DNA from: Actimicrobium sp. CCC2.4
Lineage (GTDB): Bacteria > Pseudomonadota > Gammaproteobacteria > Burkholderiales > Burkholderiaceae_D
NCBI RefSeq assembly: GCF_034347385.1
Contig: NZ_CP133777.1
Location: 372,001 to 436,000, forward strand
DNA: 64,000 bases
Direction of reading: 5' to 3'
Part shown: piece by piece, positions 12,394 through 21,572 of the stretch
How the letters are laid out: every line of letters begins with the position of its first letter
Numbering within the stretch: position 1 is the first letter of the stretch
Position numbers and translations under genes: made by a program
Notes under the pieces: generated by a model
What the model saw: only the letters and a program-made list of their open reading frames with translations
The model's database searches: none
Told to the model about the DNA's origin: nothing

Positions 12394-12436
12394 GCCACTA
12401 CGTAAAAACAGCTTTCTATCGCGCCCCGGCAAACTT

Positions 12437-13933
12437 CTAGAAGAGCGCAACCTGGCTCGTCCCGGCCACCTTTTGCCCGTCCCGGCCGCGCACAGATTGC
12501 GGCCGCATGCCTGCCGCGATCTGTGCATCGCCAACCCGGGATCGCGCTTGCCGTGCCGCGTCGAGATGGTCCACCAGCGGTGCCGGATAATCGGTTCCAA
12601 TGACTACTCCGCAGGTAGTCTGGACGGCCGGCGGCATGGTCCACGGTGTAAAAATATATGCATCCGGCACCGCCCGTAGCGCCGGCAACCAGCGCCGCAC
12701 GAAGATCCCTTTGGGATCGAGTTCCTGCGCTTGTTTGACCGGGTTGTAAGCCAGCATGCTGCCGGCACCAGCCGTACCGGCATGAATCTGCATCTGGTTG
12801 TAGTGGATGGCCGGCTCGTAATCGACGAACTCCCGTGCCAGAAACAGCGCCGGTTCGCGCCAGTGCAGCCACAACTCGTTGACCGCGAAGGACAGCAGCA
12901 TGCCGCGCATGCGCATATTGATCCAGCCGGTGTGATGCAGCATGTGCATTGCCGCATCCATCATTGGATATCCGGTCTCGCCATCCCGCCAGCGCGCAAA
13001 AAACACCGGATCGAACTCACCCTCGCGCAGTCCGTTCATGCCGGGATGGATATTGTCGAACTCCATCTGCGGCATCGATTCCATGTTCTGGAAATACCCC
13101 GCACGCCAGCGCAGACGGTCCGCGAAAAACCGCAGCGCGCTGATCAGTCGCTCCCGTTCGGCCTCGTTGACGGCAAGTTCCGGGGAGTCCACGCGCCGGT
13201 TCATCGCCAGCACAATTTCACGCATCGTGATCACTCCGTAGGCCAGGAACGGGCTGAGCCGGGAGCAGCCATGCTCGGCGGTGATCGGGCTGGAAATTGC
13301 GTACGGATAGCGGCTTATCTTGGTCCGCATGAATGCGGTTAGCAGGCCGATCGCTTCGGCGCGCCCGCCCTTCATGCGACCGGGCTTATCGTGGCCGGCG
13401 ACCTGCAGTGGTGCGACGAACCCGGTCGGCATAGCGGGCAATTTTGCCGGAATGATATGGCGTGGCGGCTTGACCGGCTCGCTGCTTGAATAGGCGTCGA
13501 GCTCGGCGATCCAGTCACGTTTCGCACGCGCATCCTGACTGCGGATGACACCATTCTGCGGAGACTGCCGCCACGTCACGCCGTGTGCGCGGCACCATGC
13601 GGCCACTAGCTCGTCGCGTTGATACGATGCCCGGTTTCCCGTTTCCTGATGGCTGCGCAGCGTCGCAAAGGGCTGCTGTTGCCAGATCTGCTCCAGCAAC
13701 CCGGGCGCCGATCCAGTCATTTCGACGAGCTCGCCGCCGCGCTCCTGCAATGCGGCATGCAGGCTATCAAGGCATTCCCGGATGAAGCCGGCATGGGCCG
13801 CTGAAAAGTCCGGTGCGAGGATGATCTCCGGTTCGTGCAGAAAGAGCGCCAATACCGGGCCGGCAGCCGCCGCATCGGCTAGCGGTGCGTGGTCGCGGAT
13901 GCGCAGGTCGCGCTTGAACCAGACGATTTCCAT
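12437..13933 (-). CDS. Deoxyribodipyrimidine photolyase family protein
   Basis: Photolyases use FAD and light to split UV-induced pyrimidine dimers. The N-terminal antenna-type domain begins MEIVWFKRDLRIRDHAPL, the family hallmark. The FAD-binding half shows SRLSPFLAYGVIT, ETGYPMMDAAMHML, GWINMRMRGMLLSF and IFVRRWLPAL. At 498 residues it is slightly longer than E. coli Phr (472). Around residues 378-390 the usual GGWQW segment reads YNQMQIHAGTAG: the tryptophan next to the flavin is Met381, while the next triad tryptophan is kept (HWREPA, Trp358). Dimer repair is likely, but a variant subclass or cryptochrome-like role is possible. The start ATG at 13933 is preferred over 13963. Confidence 0.88.
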   Translation of the reverse strand: MEIVWFKRDLRIRDHAPLADAAAAGPVLALFLHEPEIILAPDFSAAHAGFIRECLDSLHAALQERGGELVEMTGSAPGLLEQIWQQQPFATLRSHQETGNRASYQRDELVAAWCRAHGVTWRQSPQNGVIRSQDARAKRDWIAELDAYSSSEPVKPPRHIIPAKLPAMPTGFVAPLQVAGHDKPGRMKGGRAEAIGLLTAFMRTKISRYPYAISSPITAEHGCSRLSPFLAYGVITMREIVLAMNRRVDSPELAVNEAERERLISALRFFADRLRWRAGYFQNMESMPQMEFDNIHPGMNGLREGEFDPVFFARWRDGETGYPMMDAAMHMLHHTGWINMRMRGMLLSFAVNELWLHWREPALFLAREFVDYEPAIHYNQMQIHAGTAGAGSMLAYNPVKQAQELDPKGIFVRRWLPALRAVPDAYIFTPWTMPPAVQTTCGVVIGTDYPAPLVDHLDAARQARSRVGDAQIAAGMRPQSVRGRDGQKVAGTSQVALF

Positions 13934-13981
13934 TGCTTCATTTCTTTCATGATTTTTAGGCATGGCAGCAGGGGTGGGGCC

Positions 13982-14344
13982 TTATTTACTGCGCAGTCGG
14001 ACGCTTTTCCGGCTCTTTTCAAAAAAATCATTGGGCTTGGTTTTCACCCACGTCAGAAAGCGGCTCATTGCATCTTGTTGCTTCAACTGCTCAACGGTAA
14101 AAAACTGCCGCGCCAGTTCCGTCTCGGTAAAGAGAGCGTGAATCTGGCGGTGACAGATGCGGTGTAAATCCACCGTCAGTGATCCGCCGTGCGATTTGGG
14201 GATAAGGTGATGGGCGTCCTTTTGATGGCGCGGGATCGGTCGCCCGCACAAGCTACAGACATCGTCGACTTTGCGTTGCTCCGGCAAGGTATCCAGCAGT
14301 GCCAACATTTTTTTCTTCTTGATTCGCCCGGTCACCGTACGCAT
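13982..14344 (-). CDS. HNH endonuclease family small protein
   Basis: The 120-residue basic protein carries a compact HNH zinc module: CSLCGRPIP, then DAHHLIPKSHGG, then LHRICHRQIHALF. The cysteine pair, the HH dyad and the final histidines match HNH endonuclease folds that nick or cut DNA or RNA. The C-terminal third is a basic helix-rich tail. No restriction-modification or phage gene lies beside it; the neighbours are photolyase and a FolB-like gene, so the target is unknown. ATG 14344 is used; TTG 14350 and ATG 14308 are alternatives. Confidence 0.75.
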   Translation of the reverse strand: MRTVTGRIKKKKMLALLDTLPEQRKVDDVCSLCGRPIPRHQKDAHHLIPKSHGGSLTVDLHRICHRQIHALFTETELARQFFTVEQLKQQDAMSRFLTWVKTKPNDFFEKSRKSVRLRSK

Positions 14345-14452
14345 CCTCAAATTAGCGGATTAAAAAACATTCGACATTCGATGAACGGGAGGCGCTGACC
14401 GCTGAACTGGCGTCGCCAGAAAATACACAGTGCTCCGTAGCCGTTAAACTAT

Positions 14453-14836
14453 TTATCGCATCCCGGCCAAGGTCGTTGCATCCACCGACAGCCTCACGCC
14501 AAGCGAGCCTGATTCCTTGCGCACCGGGAATTTGCGCAAATAGAGCTCGACAGCTTCAACCCCTGCGCAAGCGGCACAGGCCTTGACAATCCGGGTCATG
14601 AGTCGCTCTTGCGTCTCGTAGTGGCCATCGCCGGCAAGACGGTCAATTTCTGCGATCAACGGGTCGTAATCGAATACGTAGTTCATACCATCTTCTGCAA
14701 TCAGGACGTTTTTCGAACTGATCTGCAAGGACATGTCGAGCAGGTGTGTGTCCGGTCGGGTGTCATCGGGGCCGTATGTCCCGATGTCGGTATTGATTTT
14801 CAGATCGCGAAGTTCAATGCAAGCTTGATTTTTCAT
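14453..14836 (-). CDS. Dihydroneopterin aldolase-like (FolB fold) protein
   Basis: Dihydroneopterin aldolase makes 6-hydroxymethyl-dihydropterin in folate synthesis. The 127-residue product shows the FolB plan: IELRDLKINTDIGTYGPDD (the pterin-binding IGxxxxE/D region), LDMSLQI, then NYVFDYDPLIAEIDRL, equivalent to the VDYxxL segment, and a terminal VELYLRKFPVRKESGSLGVRL. The match is to the superfamily; the usual TVDY is changed to VFDY and length is normal. No other folate genes are adjacent, so it may be a second, specialised copy. Confidence 0.75.
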   Translation of the reverse strand: MKNQACIELRDLKINTDIGTYGPDDTRPDTHLLDMSLQISSKNVLIAEDGMNYVFDYDPLIAEIDRLAGDGHYETQERLMTRIVKACAACAGVEAVELYLRKFPVRKESGSLGVRLSVDATTLAGMR

Positions 14837-15074
14837 TCGTGTATTCCGTTATAGAAAGATATTTGGTCAAGCCGGGGCATCAGTTTAATTCTCTTTTTTA
14901 AACCAGGTTATCCAGCCCCGTATTGCCCTCAAGCGCGCAATTGTTGCTAGGGGTTATCATCGTCGCGTGAGTTTTTTCACTATTCCGTCGAGTGACAAAT
15001 CATCTTCCGGTGGCTTGTCACCGCCGCTGCGCCTCAAGCGCCCATTACTCTTTTTGATGACAAGGTATTCCGGT

Positions 15075-15467
15075 ATGACGCATTCGCTTGCCGTGTTGGC
15101 CACCGCTCTTTTGTTTGGCGGAATGACGCTCTACGCGTTTGGATTTGCTGCCCTGCTGTTTTCGGTGCTGCCAACGCAAACCGCAGGCGCAACGCTGCGG
15201 CGGGCTTTTCCGTGGTTCTACGTTTTTGTGATGGCTGCTGCGGCAGTGGCGGCGTTGGCCTGGTGGTCGCACGACATCACTGCGGCGATGGTGATGGCGG
15301 GTATTGCGCTGTCCACGCTTCCCGTGCGGCAGTTGTTGATGCCTGCAATCAATCGCGCTACGGATACGGGGCATCGGCAGCGTTTCAAGTGGCTGCATGG
15401 CTTGTCGGTGCTGGTCACCATAGCCCATATTGTCGCTGCAGGATGGGTGCTGGCCCGACTCGTTTGA
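15075..15467 (+). CDS. DUF4149-type integral membrane protein
   Basis: The 130-residue protein is almost entirely hydrophobic with about four membrane helices (AVLATALLFGGMTLYAFGFA; FYVFVMAAAAVAALAW; AAMVMAGIALSTL; WLHGLSVLVTIAHIVAAGWV). The ALLFGGMxxYAFGFA opening, the central arginine-containing loop and the RFKWLHGLS segment before the last helix resemble DUF4149 (TMEM205-like) proteins. Function is unknown. The frame is open to 14967, but the hydrophobic protein starts best at ATG 15075, with AAGG upstream; ATG 15057 is an alternative. Confidence 0.65.
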   Translation: MTHSLAVLATALLFGGMTLYAFGFAALLFSVLPTQTAGATLRRAFPWFYVFVMAAAAVAALAWWSHDITAAMVMAGIALSTLPVRQLLMPAINRATDTGHRQRFKWLHGLSVLVTIAHIVAAGWVLARLV

Positions 15468-15565
15468 TGCGCGTTCAGTGGACTAGGGTTCCAGTCTCCC
15501 CGGGCAATCCCCGGGATAACTACGCGGCTCGACTACCATACTGTTTTTCGACCTGATCCTTGCCC

Positions 15566-17554
15566 ATGTCCGTCACCCCGACCCCCGAACAAATCGCGAT
15601 CATCGAATCGACCAGGCCGGTCACGATGATCGAAGCCGTCGCCGGTGCCGGCAAGACCACGGTACTGGCCTGCGTGCTCAAGCGCGCCTGCGAAAAAGGT
15701 ATCGCGTCCCCGCAAGCGATCGCGCTGTGTTTTTCGCAGGGTGCCAAGGAAAGACTGGCGCAAAAATGCGTGGAAGAAGGCGCGCCGCGCGGGATCGTGA
15801 TCCAGACCGTCGAAGAGTTCGCCCGTCAGCAGGTGCTGAACATGGCCGGTGCCAGCTACCTCGACATGCCGGTTTTTTACGATAGCAGCGAGCAGATCCG
15901 CCCGCATATCGTGGCCGCAGCCGAGGCGGTATGGCAGCGCTACGCCGACGCCGGTGTGCGCACCGATTTTGATTTTTCGTTTGATAGCAACGAGCGGGTC
16001 GAGGATTTCATCCGCCTGCTGGTGCGCTTGAAAGCCGGCCTCGTCACGCTGGAATTCGAAGCGCGCGACACCGATGAAATCGCCGGTTCGCTCGACGAAT
16101 CGCCGGAGATCATCGCCATCTGCCAGGAAATCGAGCGCCAGCGCGGTGCCGGCACCGGCGAGTGCGCCTGGCAAAGTCCGTTCGACCATGCGACCGATCT
16201 GATCGGGCTGTTCCGGCGGCAGCCGGAGGCGATTGAGGTACTGCCGCGCTTCCGGATTTGCGTGGTCGATGAGTGGCATGACGTCAATGCGGCCGAGTTC
16301 GCGCTGGTGCAATTGCTGGCGCGTCACGCGCGCCTGGTGGTGGTCGGCGACCGCGACCAGATCATCAATGCCGACCGCGGTGCCGATCCGGCGCTGTCCT
16401 CGAACGGCTTTGATTTTGCGTTTCCCGGAGCAACCCGGCAGGCCATTACCCGCACGTTTCGTTTTGGCTCGTCGGTGTCAACGCTGGCCGCTGCGATGAT
16501 GCGACGCGACTGCGTGTCGCAGCCGGGACTGAGCACCAAGGTCACGCACCTGCCCTATCAGGGCGGTCCGGAGAACGATTGCGCCGCCGCCGTCATCGCG
16601 ACCATCACGGCCGCGCGGGAACGCAAGGTCGTCAAGCTGAGCGATTTTGCGATCGTCGTGCGCGATGCCGATCAAAGCATCGAGATTGAAAACCAGCTGA
16701 TCGATGCCGGGATGCCATACCGCTGTTCGGGTTTCGACTCGTATCTGGTGCGTCCCGAAATATTGATGCTGCGCGGCTTGCTGCACATCGCGACCGGCAG
16801 CTACGTCACACTCGTCGGCGACAAGCCGACCTGCGAAAAACTGGTGCGCAGCCTGGGCCTGTATGCGTCAGCGCGGTTTGATTCGGATGTCGATTTTGCA
16901 TCGTTGCTGGCCTTCGACGAACGGCTATCGCCGGAGCTGAAAAACGAACGGCGCTGGCAGGAAGCCCTGCGCATGATCACCGCCGAACCGGCTACGCTGG
17001 AATCGTTTTTCTCGGGCATCCTGTGCCGCGTGGCGTCGGTGGATTCGGCCAGCACCGGGCGCTGGAAAATCCGCTTTGCCGGGGTCGTCGAGACCTTGCG
17101 CACGATGGCCCGCACCGGCACAGCGGTGCAGTTGTTAATGACGGCGGCCCGTCAGCTGGATCTGGTGTCGGCTACCAGCCGGGTCTTTGTCAGTCGCGGT
17201 CGCGCAGAATCAGCGACGCGGTCTATCGATGCATTCATTCGTTTCGCCGGCAACCGGCCTGATCAGTCCGCCTTCGATTTTCTGGCCGAATTGGCCACCC
17301 GCCAGGCCAGCATCAGCAAGAAGCTCAATTACCTGAAGGGTCGCGCACAGCTGGATTTGACGACGGTGCAATATGCCAAGGGCAAGGAATGGCCGCAGGT
17401 ACTGATTCCGTATCTCGAGCGCGGCCAGTTTCCGCGTACCGCCAATCTGGGCGAGGAGCGTCGTTTGCTGTACGTGGCAATGACGCGGGCGATGACCGCG
17501 CTGACCCTGTTCGAGCCAGCCGGCCAGCCCAGTACGCTACTGGTCAGGGCCTGA
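15566..17554 (+). CDS. Superfamily 1 (UvrD/Rep-like) DNA helicase
   Basis: This 662-residue protein has the ordered SF1A motifs: Q-motif region TPEQIAIIES, Walker A EAVAGAGKTT (near residue 30), motif II VVDEWHDV, motif III VVGDRDQII, motif IV-like ARTFRFGSSV region, motif V with YAKGKEWPQVLIP, and motif VI EERRLLYVAMTRA. The motif II tail is DEWHD rather than the common DEYQD. It would unwind DNA 3' to 5' using ATP. It stands alone between unrelated genes, and no nuclease domain is visible. A TTG six bases upstream is an alternative start. Confidence 0.88.
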   Translation: MSVTPTPEQIAIIESTRPVTMIEAVAGAGKTTVLACVLKRACEKGIASPQAIALCFSQGAKERLAQKCVEEGAPRGIVIQTVEEFARQQVLNMAGASYLDMPVFYDSSEQIRPHIVAAAEAVWQRYADAGVRTDFDFSFDSNERVEDFIRLLVRLKAGLVTLEFEARDTDEIAGSLDESPEIIAICQEIERQRGAGTGECAWQSPFDHATDLIGLFRRQPEAIEVLPRFRICVVDEWHDVNAAEFALVQLLARHARLVVVGDRDQIINADRGADPALSSNGFDFAFPGATRQAITRTFRFGSSVSTLAAAMMRRDCVSQPGLSTKVTHLPYQGGPENDCAAAVIATITAARERKVVKLSDFAIVVRDADQSIEIENQLIDAGMPYRCSGFDSYLVRPEILMLRGLLHIATGSYVTLVGDKPTCEKLVRSLGLYASARFDSDVDFASLLAFDERLSPELKNERRWQEALRMITAEPATLESFFSGILCRVASVDSASTGRWKIRFAGVVETLRTMARTGTAVQLLMTAARQLDLVSATSRVFVSRGRAESATRSIDAFIRFAGNRPDQSAFDFLAELATRQASISKKLNYLKGRAQLDLTTVQYAKGKEWPQVLIPYLERGQFPRTANLGEERRLLYVAMTRAMTALTLFEPAGQPSTLLVRA

Positions 17555-17568
17555 CGCTACTGCTTCGT

Positions 17569-18561
17569 TCAGGCAGCTACCGGATGGTGCACGTCGGCCA
17601 GTATTTCGTACGAACGCAGGCGCGCATCGTGGTCGAAGATCTGCGACGTGATCATTAGTTCGTCGGCGCCGGTGCGCGCGATGAACGCTTCCAGTGCGGC
17701 AGCGACGGTGGCCGCGCCGCCGATGGCCGACGACGATAGCGTGTGGTCGAGCATCGCACGCGCATCCGGTGGCAACTGCGCGAGATAGCCCGGTACCGGT
17801 GGCTGCAGCAACGACGGCCGGCCGGTACGCAGATTGATGAAGGCCTGCTGCATCGAACTGGCCAGCAGGATGGCTTCGTCGTCGGTGTCGGCGGCGAACA
17901 CATTAAAGCCCAGCATCACGTGCGGTTTTGCCAGTCGTGCCGATGGCTTGAAGCGGGCGCGGTAGATCTCGATGGCCTGCATCATCTGGGCCGGCGCGAA
18001 GTGCGAAGCAAACGCGTAGGGCAATCCGAATTCCGCCGCGACCTGTGCGCCGAAGGTACTGCTGCCGAGTATCCAGACCGGTACCGTCGAATCGTTGCCC
18101 GGCACCGCGCGCACGCCATGGCCGCTGTATGGCTCGAAGTAATCCATCAGCTCCAGCACATCGGACGGGAACTCGTCGGCGTCACTCGTCAGGTTGCGCC
18201 GTAATGCGCGCGCGCTAGCCTGGTCCGATCCGGGTGCGCGACCCAGGCCCAGATCGATGCGGCCGGGGAACAGCGCAGCGAGCGTGCCGAACTGTTCGGC
18301 AATGACCAGCGGCGAGTGATTCGGCAGCATGATGCCGCCGGCACCAACCCGGATCGTGCTGGTGCCAGCGGCCACATGGCTGATCACTACGGCTGTCGCG
18401 GCACTGGCAATGCCAGGCATGCCGTGGTGTTCGGCCAGCCAGTAGCGCTGGTATCCCAGCCGCTCGGCGTGCTGTGCGAGGCTGAGGGTGTTGCGGAAGG
18501 AAATAGCGGCCGTGCTGCCTTCGATAATCGGACAGAGGTCCAGGATGGATAACGGAATCAT
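17569..18561 (-). CDS. LLM-class flavin-dependent oxidoreductase
   Basis: The 330-residue protein is a single luciferase-like TIM barrel. Typical segments are [20 protein letters not shown] near the start, [21 protein letters not shown], and [16 protein letters not shown]. These match the group of bacterial LLM proteins that begin with a short PLSILDL strand. Members use FMNH2, but substrates are usually unknown. It is convergent with the helicase gene (14-bp gap) and diverges from the small gene at 18680. Confidence 0.88.
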   Translation of the reverse strand: MIPLSILDLCPIIEGSTAAISFRNTLSLAQHAERLGYQRYWLAEHHGMPGIASAATAVVISHVAAGTSTIRVGAGGIMLPNHSPLVIAEQFGTLAALFPGRIDLGLGRAPGSDQASARALRRNLTSDADEFPSDVLELMDYFEPYSGHGVRAVPGNDSTVPVWILGSSTFGAQVAAEFGLPYAFASHFAPAQMMQAIEIYRARFKPSARLAKPHVMLGFNVFAADTDDEAILLASSMQQAFINLRTGRPSLLQPPVPGYLAQLPPDARAMLDHTLSSSAIGGAATVAAALEAFIARTGADELMITSQIFDHDARLRSYEILADVHHPVAA

Positions 18562-18679
18562 GGGGGCAATCGCAATGAATTGAATGAGTACATGGGTCCA
18601 TGATGGGTTTGTTCAAGTCCATGCAAGACCGCGCCCGCCGGGATGGCCCGGCAGCGCTTCCTGGTGTAACCTGCGGGTC

Positions 18680-19108
18680 ATGAACAATGACACCGATATC
18701 CAGCTCAGCGGTCCTTTCCCAGCAAAGGATTCTTCCGGCAACACGCGCGAGATCAGCATGATCCGCATTTTTGACGAGGGCTACGGCACCATCGACGTCT
18801 ACGTCGACATGAAGCACAAGATGGGCGACGATCCGTTGCCCGAAGACACTGTCCTGATCCACAACATTACATTGCACTTGCAGAGCCTCGGTTACGTCGG
18901 TCCGGACTTGCTGGTCGGCGATGTTGCCTTGCAGGATGACAAGCTGATCGTGCTCGAAGCGCCGGAGGCATTCAATGCCTTTGCCGAAAGCCGCGGCTGG
19001 AAAGACCTCGCTGCCGAATTCGCCGAAGATGACGACGAGGTCGATACGGCCGCACCGGCGGCGACCGCTCAACTCGACGCGCTGATGCGCAAATTCAAAA
19101 GTACCTGA
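18680..19108 (+). CDS. Hypothetical acidic protein upstream of RNase H-like gene
   Basis: I do not recognise this 142-residue protein. It is acidic, mainly predicted alpha/beta, with no signal peptide or membrane helix. Internal sequence REISMIRIFDEGYGTIDVYV and the mid-protein LPEDTVLIHNITLHLQSLGY look structured; the C-terminus holds an acidic run EFAEDDDEVD then an Ala-rich linker and a basic end. ATG 18680 is preferred; the frame is open further upstream but that sequence is unlike a protein. The next gene starts 2 bp after its stop, so the two are very probably one operon. Confidence 0.75.
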   Translation: MNNDTDIQLSGPFPAKDSSGNTREISMIRIFDEGYGTIDVYVDMKHKMGDDPLPEDTVLIHNITLHLQSLGYVGPDLLVGDVALQDDKLIVLEAPEAFNAFAESRGWKDLAAEFAEDDDEVDTAAPAATAQLDALMRKFKST

Positions 19109-19110
19109 CA

Positions 19111-19773
19111 GTGCCGGCAATAGCGCCGCCGGAGGCAAGCCAGTTGTGCGCAGTGGCGTATGCCGGCGAGCGGTCGCAGGCGCGCCGGCTGGCGCGCGAC
19201 GGTTGCCTGACCGAGGCCGCCGCGCTGCAGCAGTTGCTGCAAGCCGTGGCACAGTCGCAGGATTTGGCGGGCCTGGTCGCCGCGCGTTTGCAGGTGCAGG
19301 CCAATGTTCAGGCGCGAAGCGCCGCACGCAAGCAGGAACAGGCACTGGCCTGGCAGCGCAAGCAAGCAGCCAGGATGCCAACCGGGGACGGCTGGACCGG
19401 CTGGTTCGACGGCTCTGCGTGGCCCAATCCGGGGCGTATCGGACTCGGTGCCCGGTTGACCGGCCCGCTCGGGGTGATTACTGATTTCAGCCTGCCGGGA
19501 GGTCACGGCGACAGCAACCAGGCCGAATACATGGCCTTGCTGGTCTTGCTCGAGGCGGCATTGGCTTCGCGGCCGGACCAGTTGCTGATTCATGGTGATA
19601 GCCGCATCGTCATCGACGACGTGACCGGCGTTCATCCCGTAGCCAGTCTTGAGGCTTATCGATGCCGTGCGTTGACGCTACTGGCGCAACTGGGCCCGGT
19701 GCGCTTTCACTGGATACCGCGGCGGCGCAACGCTGTCGCGGACGCTTTGTCCCTGCGCGGGCGGCAGACGTAA
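19111..19773 (+). CDS. RNase HI-fold (reverse-transcriptase-like) protein
   Basis: The C-terminal 125 residues form an RNase H fold with the four acidic positions in order: FDGSAWPNPG (Asp), SNQAEYMALLVLLEAAL (Glu), LLIHGDSRIVID (Asp) and RRRNAVADALS (Asp). An intact site suggests RNA/DNA-hybrid cleavage. The N-terminal 90 residues are an Ala/Gln-rich helical extension absent from E. coli RnhA. It starts at GTG 19111, 2 bp after the preceding stop, so translation is coupled to the unknown acidic protein. A terminator overlaps its last codon. It may supplement a housekeeping rnhA elsewhere. Confidence 0.85.
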   Translation: MPAIAPPEASQLCAVAYAGERSQARRLARDGCLTEAAALQQLLQAVAQSQDLAGLVAARLQVQANVQARSAARKQEQALAWQRKQAARMPTGDGWTGWFDGSAWPNPGRIGLGARLTGPLGVITDFSLPGGHGDSNQAEYMALLVLLEAALASRPDQLLIHGDSRIVIDDVTGVHPVASLEAYRCRALTLLAQLGPVRFHWIPRRRNAVADALSLRGRQT

Positions 19774-19802
19774 AAAAGCCTCGCAGTCAGCGAGGCTTTT
19801 TT
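19772..19802. terminator. Bidirectional rho-independent terminator
   Basis: A perfect 7-bp stem GCCTCGC/GCGAGGC (19778-19784, 19790-19796) with a 5-nt loop is flanked by A6 and T6. It can end transcription from the RNase H-like gene on the plus strand and from the glycine-zipper gene on the minus strand. Confidence 0.9.
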
Positions 19803-19824
19803 CATTCCGTGCAGCTCAGGTCAA

Positions 19825-20373
19825 TCAATAACCGTATTTTTGGCCGGCCATATTGCCGAGAAATCCGCCACCGACCGCACCGGCGACTGTCGCCAGCGTA
19901 CGGCCACGTCCGCCACCGACCTGGTTACCGATCAGGCCGCCGACCACAGCGCCGGTGGCAATGCCGATCGGGCTATTGGCGGCCTGCACCGGCTGCTGAT
20001 AGTTTGGCTGCTGATAAGCCGGCTGGCGATTGTCATTGCGGTAGTTGTTCTCGTTCTGAGCGTAGGTGGTTTGATGTGATGAAGTACGGCGCACGGTCGC
20101 TGCATGTTTATGGGCTGGCGGTGTGACCGGTTCGACCTGATAGGCGGCGGCAATCGGAGCCGATACCGGTTGCATGTACTGCAGGCCGGCCTGTGTTTGC
20201 ACCAGTACCGGTGCCGGTGCCGGTGTCGTTTGCGCCAGCGGTGCGCCGCTGCTGTTTGAATTCGGTAGCATGCCGCTCAGAGCAGCAACGCCGAGCAGGC
20301 TGACCAGGGTCACCGAGACGGCAGCGCCGGCCAGCAGCGGGTGGATGCGTGAAGTTGTTTGGGTGGTTTCCAT
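19825..20373 (-). CDS. Glycine-zipper 2TM domain protein
   Basis: The 182-residue protein has one N-terminal membrane segment (LLAGAAVSVTLVSLLGVAAL), a Pro/Ala/Gln/Asn-rich middle with the repeat PAYQQPNYQQPVQ, and a C-terminal glycine zipper (GIATGAVVGGLIGNQVGG, then VAGAVGGGFLGNMAG) of the Rick_17kDa_Anti/SlyB-like type. Such proteins sit in the envelope and are often stress-linked; no lipobox is visible, so it is probably anchored in the inner membrane by its N-terminus. An AGGAG ribosome site precedes ATG 20373. Confidence 0.85.
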   Translation of the reverse strand: METTQTTSRIHPLLAGAAVSVTLVSLLGVAALSGMLPNSNSSGAPLAQTTPAPAPVLVQTQAGLQYMQPVSAPIAAAYQVEPVTPPAHKHAATVRRTSSHQTTYAQNENNYRNDNRQPAYQQPNYQQPVQAANSPIGIATGAVVGGLIGNQVGGGRGRTLATVAGAVGGGFLGNMAGQKYGY

Positions 20374-20528
20374 GGTGAGCTCCTGCGTTGCTTGTTAGGG
20401 AGACCTGAGCATAACCACATGCGTCCATCTTGAAACCCGTCAACTTGTATCCGTAGTGACGAGATGTAAGTGATCGCCATGCATGTGTTACCGTGCCCGC
20501 TCCCCCCAAAAAAACCGTTGCTTGTCCA

Positions 20529-21572
20529 ATGCCCTTACCTTTGCGTTTTCTGTTGTTGACTGTCTTGCTTGGCCCGGGCCACGCGCGGGCGGTGCAAAGT
20601 GATATCGGTGCAACCCTGCCCGATCTGCCCTTGCCGCGTAGTTCTCAGGTGACCCGTTTCGATGCCAACCCCGGCGGTGTCACGCTTGGCTACGCCGATG
20701 CCGATCAGGGCTGGGGAGCGTTGGCAAGCCGTCCTTCCGGCACCGATACCGCACTGCAGCTGACTTATGGGTCCGTGCTCAGCGAAGGTCTTGGTGCCGG
20801 CGTGCACCTGCAAGTGCGACCGCGCCAGAGTGAAGTCGTCCTCAATGGCATCTATGATCCTGCCAGCGATTTGCGCCTGCATCTGGCGGTCGGCCAACTG
20901 CGCAGCAGTAATACCTATCAATTTGTCTTCGGCGACTATGCCAAGAGCGTGGCGCAAAGCAGTTATCTGATGGATGTACGCAAATACTGGGCACCGGGCT
21001 CCCTGCTGCGGGATTTTGGTGCCAGTGCCTATCAGGCCGGGACCCGTGAGCGCGGTGCCGAACAAACCATGGTGCACCCTGACGGTACCGGGCGGTTGGC
21101 AACCGGCATGCAACAAGGCTACATGCTCAATCTGAGTCTGGCACCCTCGCCGCGATCCAAGCTCGATTTCGGCCGTGGCATGGACAGTACCGAGTATGCG
21201 ATGGCCGATGGTGCCGGCAATGGCTCCGGTAATGCCGTTCGTCAGGCCAGTTATACGCAATACCTCGACGATTGCCTGCAGGTGCGCGGCGGCTATCGTG
21301 GCAACGCGTGGAACGACGAAGTCCAGCTCGACATGACCCGCGGTAGCTGGCAGGTCGGACTGTCACGCCAGACTTTGCGCGATGGCGGTGATAGCACCGT
21401 CGCTGTCAAAATGGGTTATTCGATTCCGCTAGGCGTGAAACACAATGTCGCCAAATGTCGCTCCACCCCGCGCAACACGGCCGCGTTTGCGCCGGTGTTC
21501 AAGGCCGTCACGGCACGTCCCGACAAGCTGCCGTCGGCACCGATGGCGCAGGTCGACAGCTCCGTTCCCTAA
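20529..21572 (+). CDS. Hypothetical exported protein
   Basis: I do not recognise the family. From ATG 20529 the 347 residues open with a signal peptide (MPLPLRFLLLTVLLGPGHARA). The rest has alternating hydrophobic/polar strands and many Gly, Ser, Tyr and Gln residues (for example QLTYGSVLSEGLGAGVHLQV and YTQYLDDCLQVRGGYRGNAW), which looks like an outer-membrane or secreted beta-rich protein. The tail after about residue 300 is Pro/Ala-rich without a terminal aromatic, so a classic beta-barrel end is not evident. It is convergent with zntB and overlaps it by 4 bp. Confidence 0.65.
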   Translation: MPLPLRFLLLTVLLGPGHARAVQSDIGATLPDLPLPRSSQVTRFDANPGGVTLGYADADQGWGALASRPSGTDTALQLTYGSVLSEGLGAGVHLQVRPRQSEVVLNGIYDPASDLRLHLAVGQLRSSNTYQFVFGDYAKSVAQSSYLMDVRKYWAPGSLLRDFGASAYQAGTRERGAEQTMVHPDGTGRLATGMQQGYMLNLSLAPSPRSKLDFGRGMDSTEYAMADGAGNGSGNAVRQASYTQYLDDCLQVRGGYRGNAWNDEVQLDMTRGSWQVGLSRQTLRDGGDSTVAVKMGYSIPLGVKHNVAKCRSTPRNTAAFAPVFKAVTARPDKLPSAPMAQVDSSVP

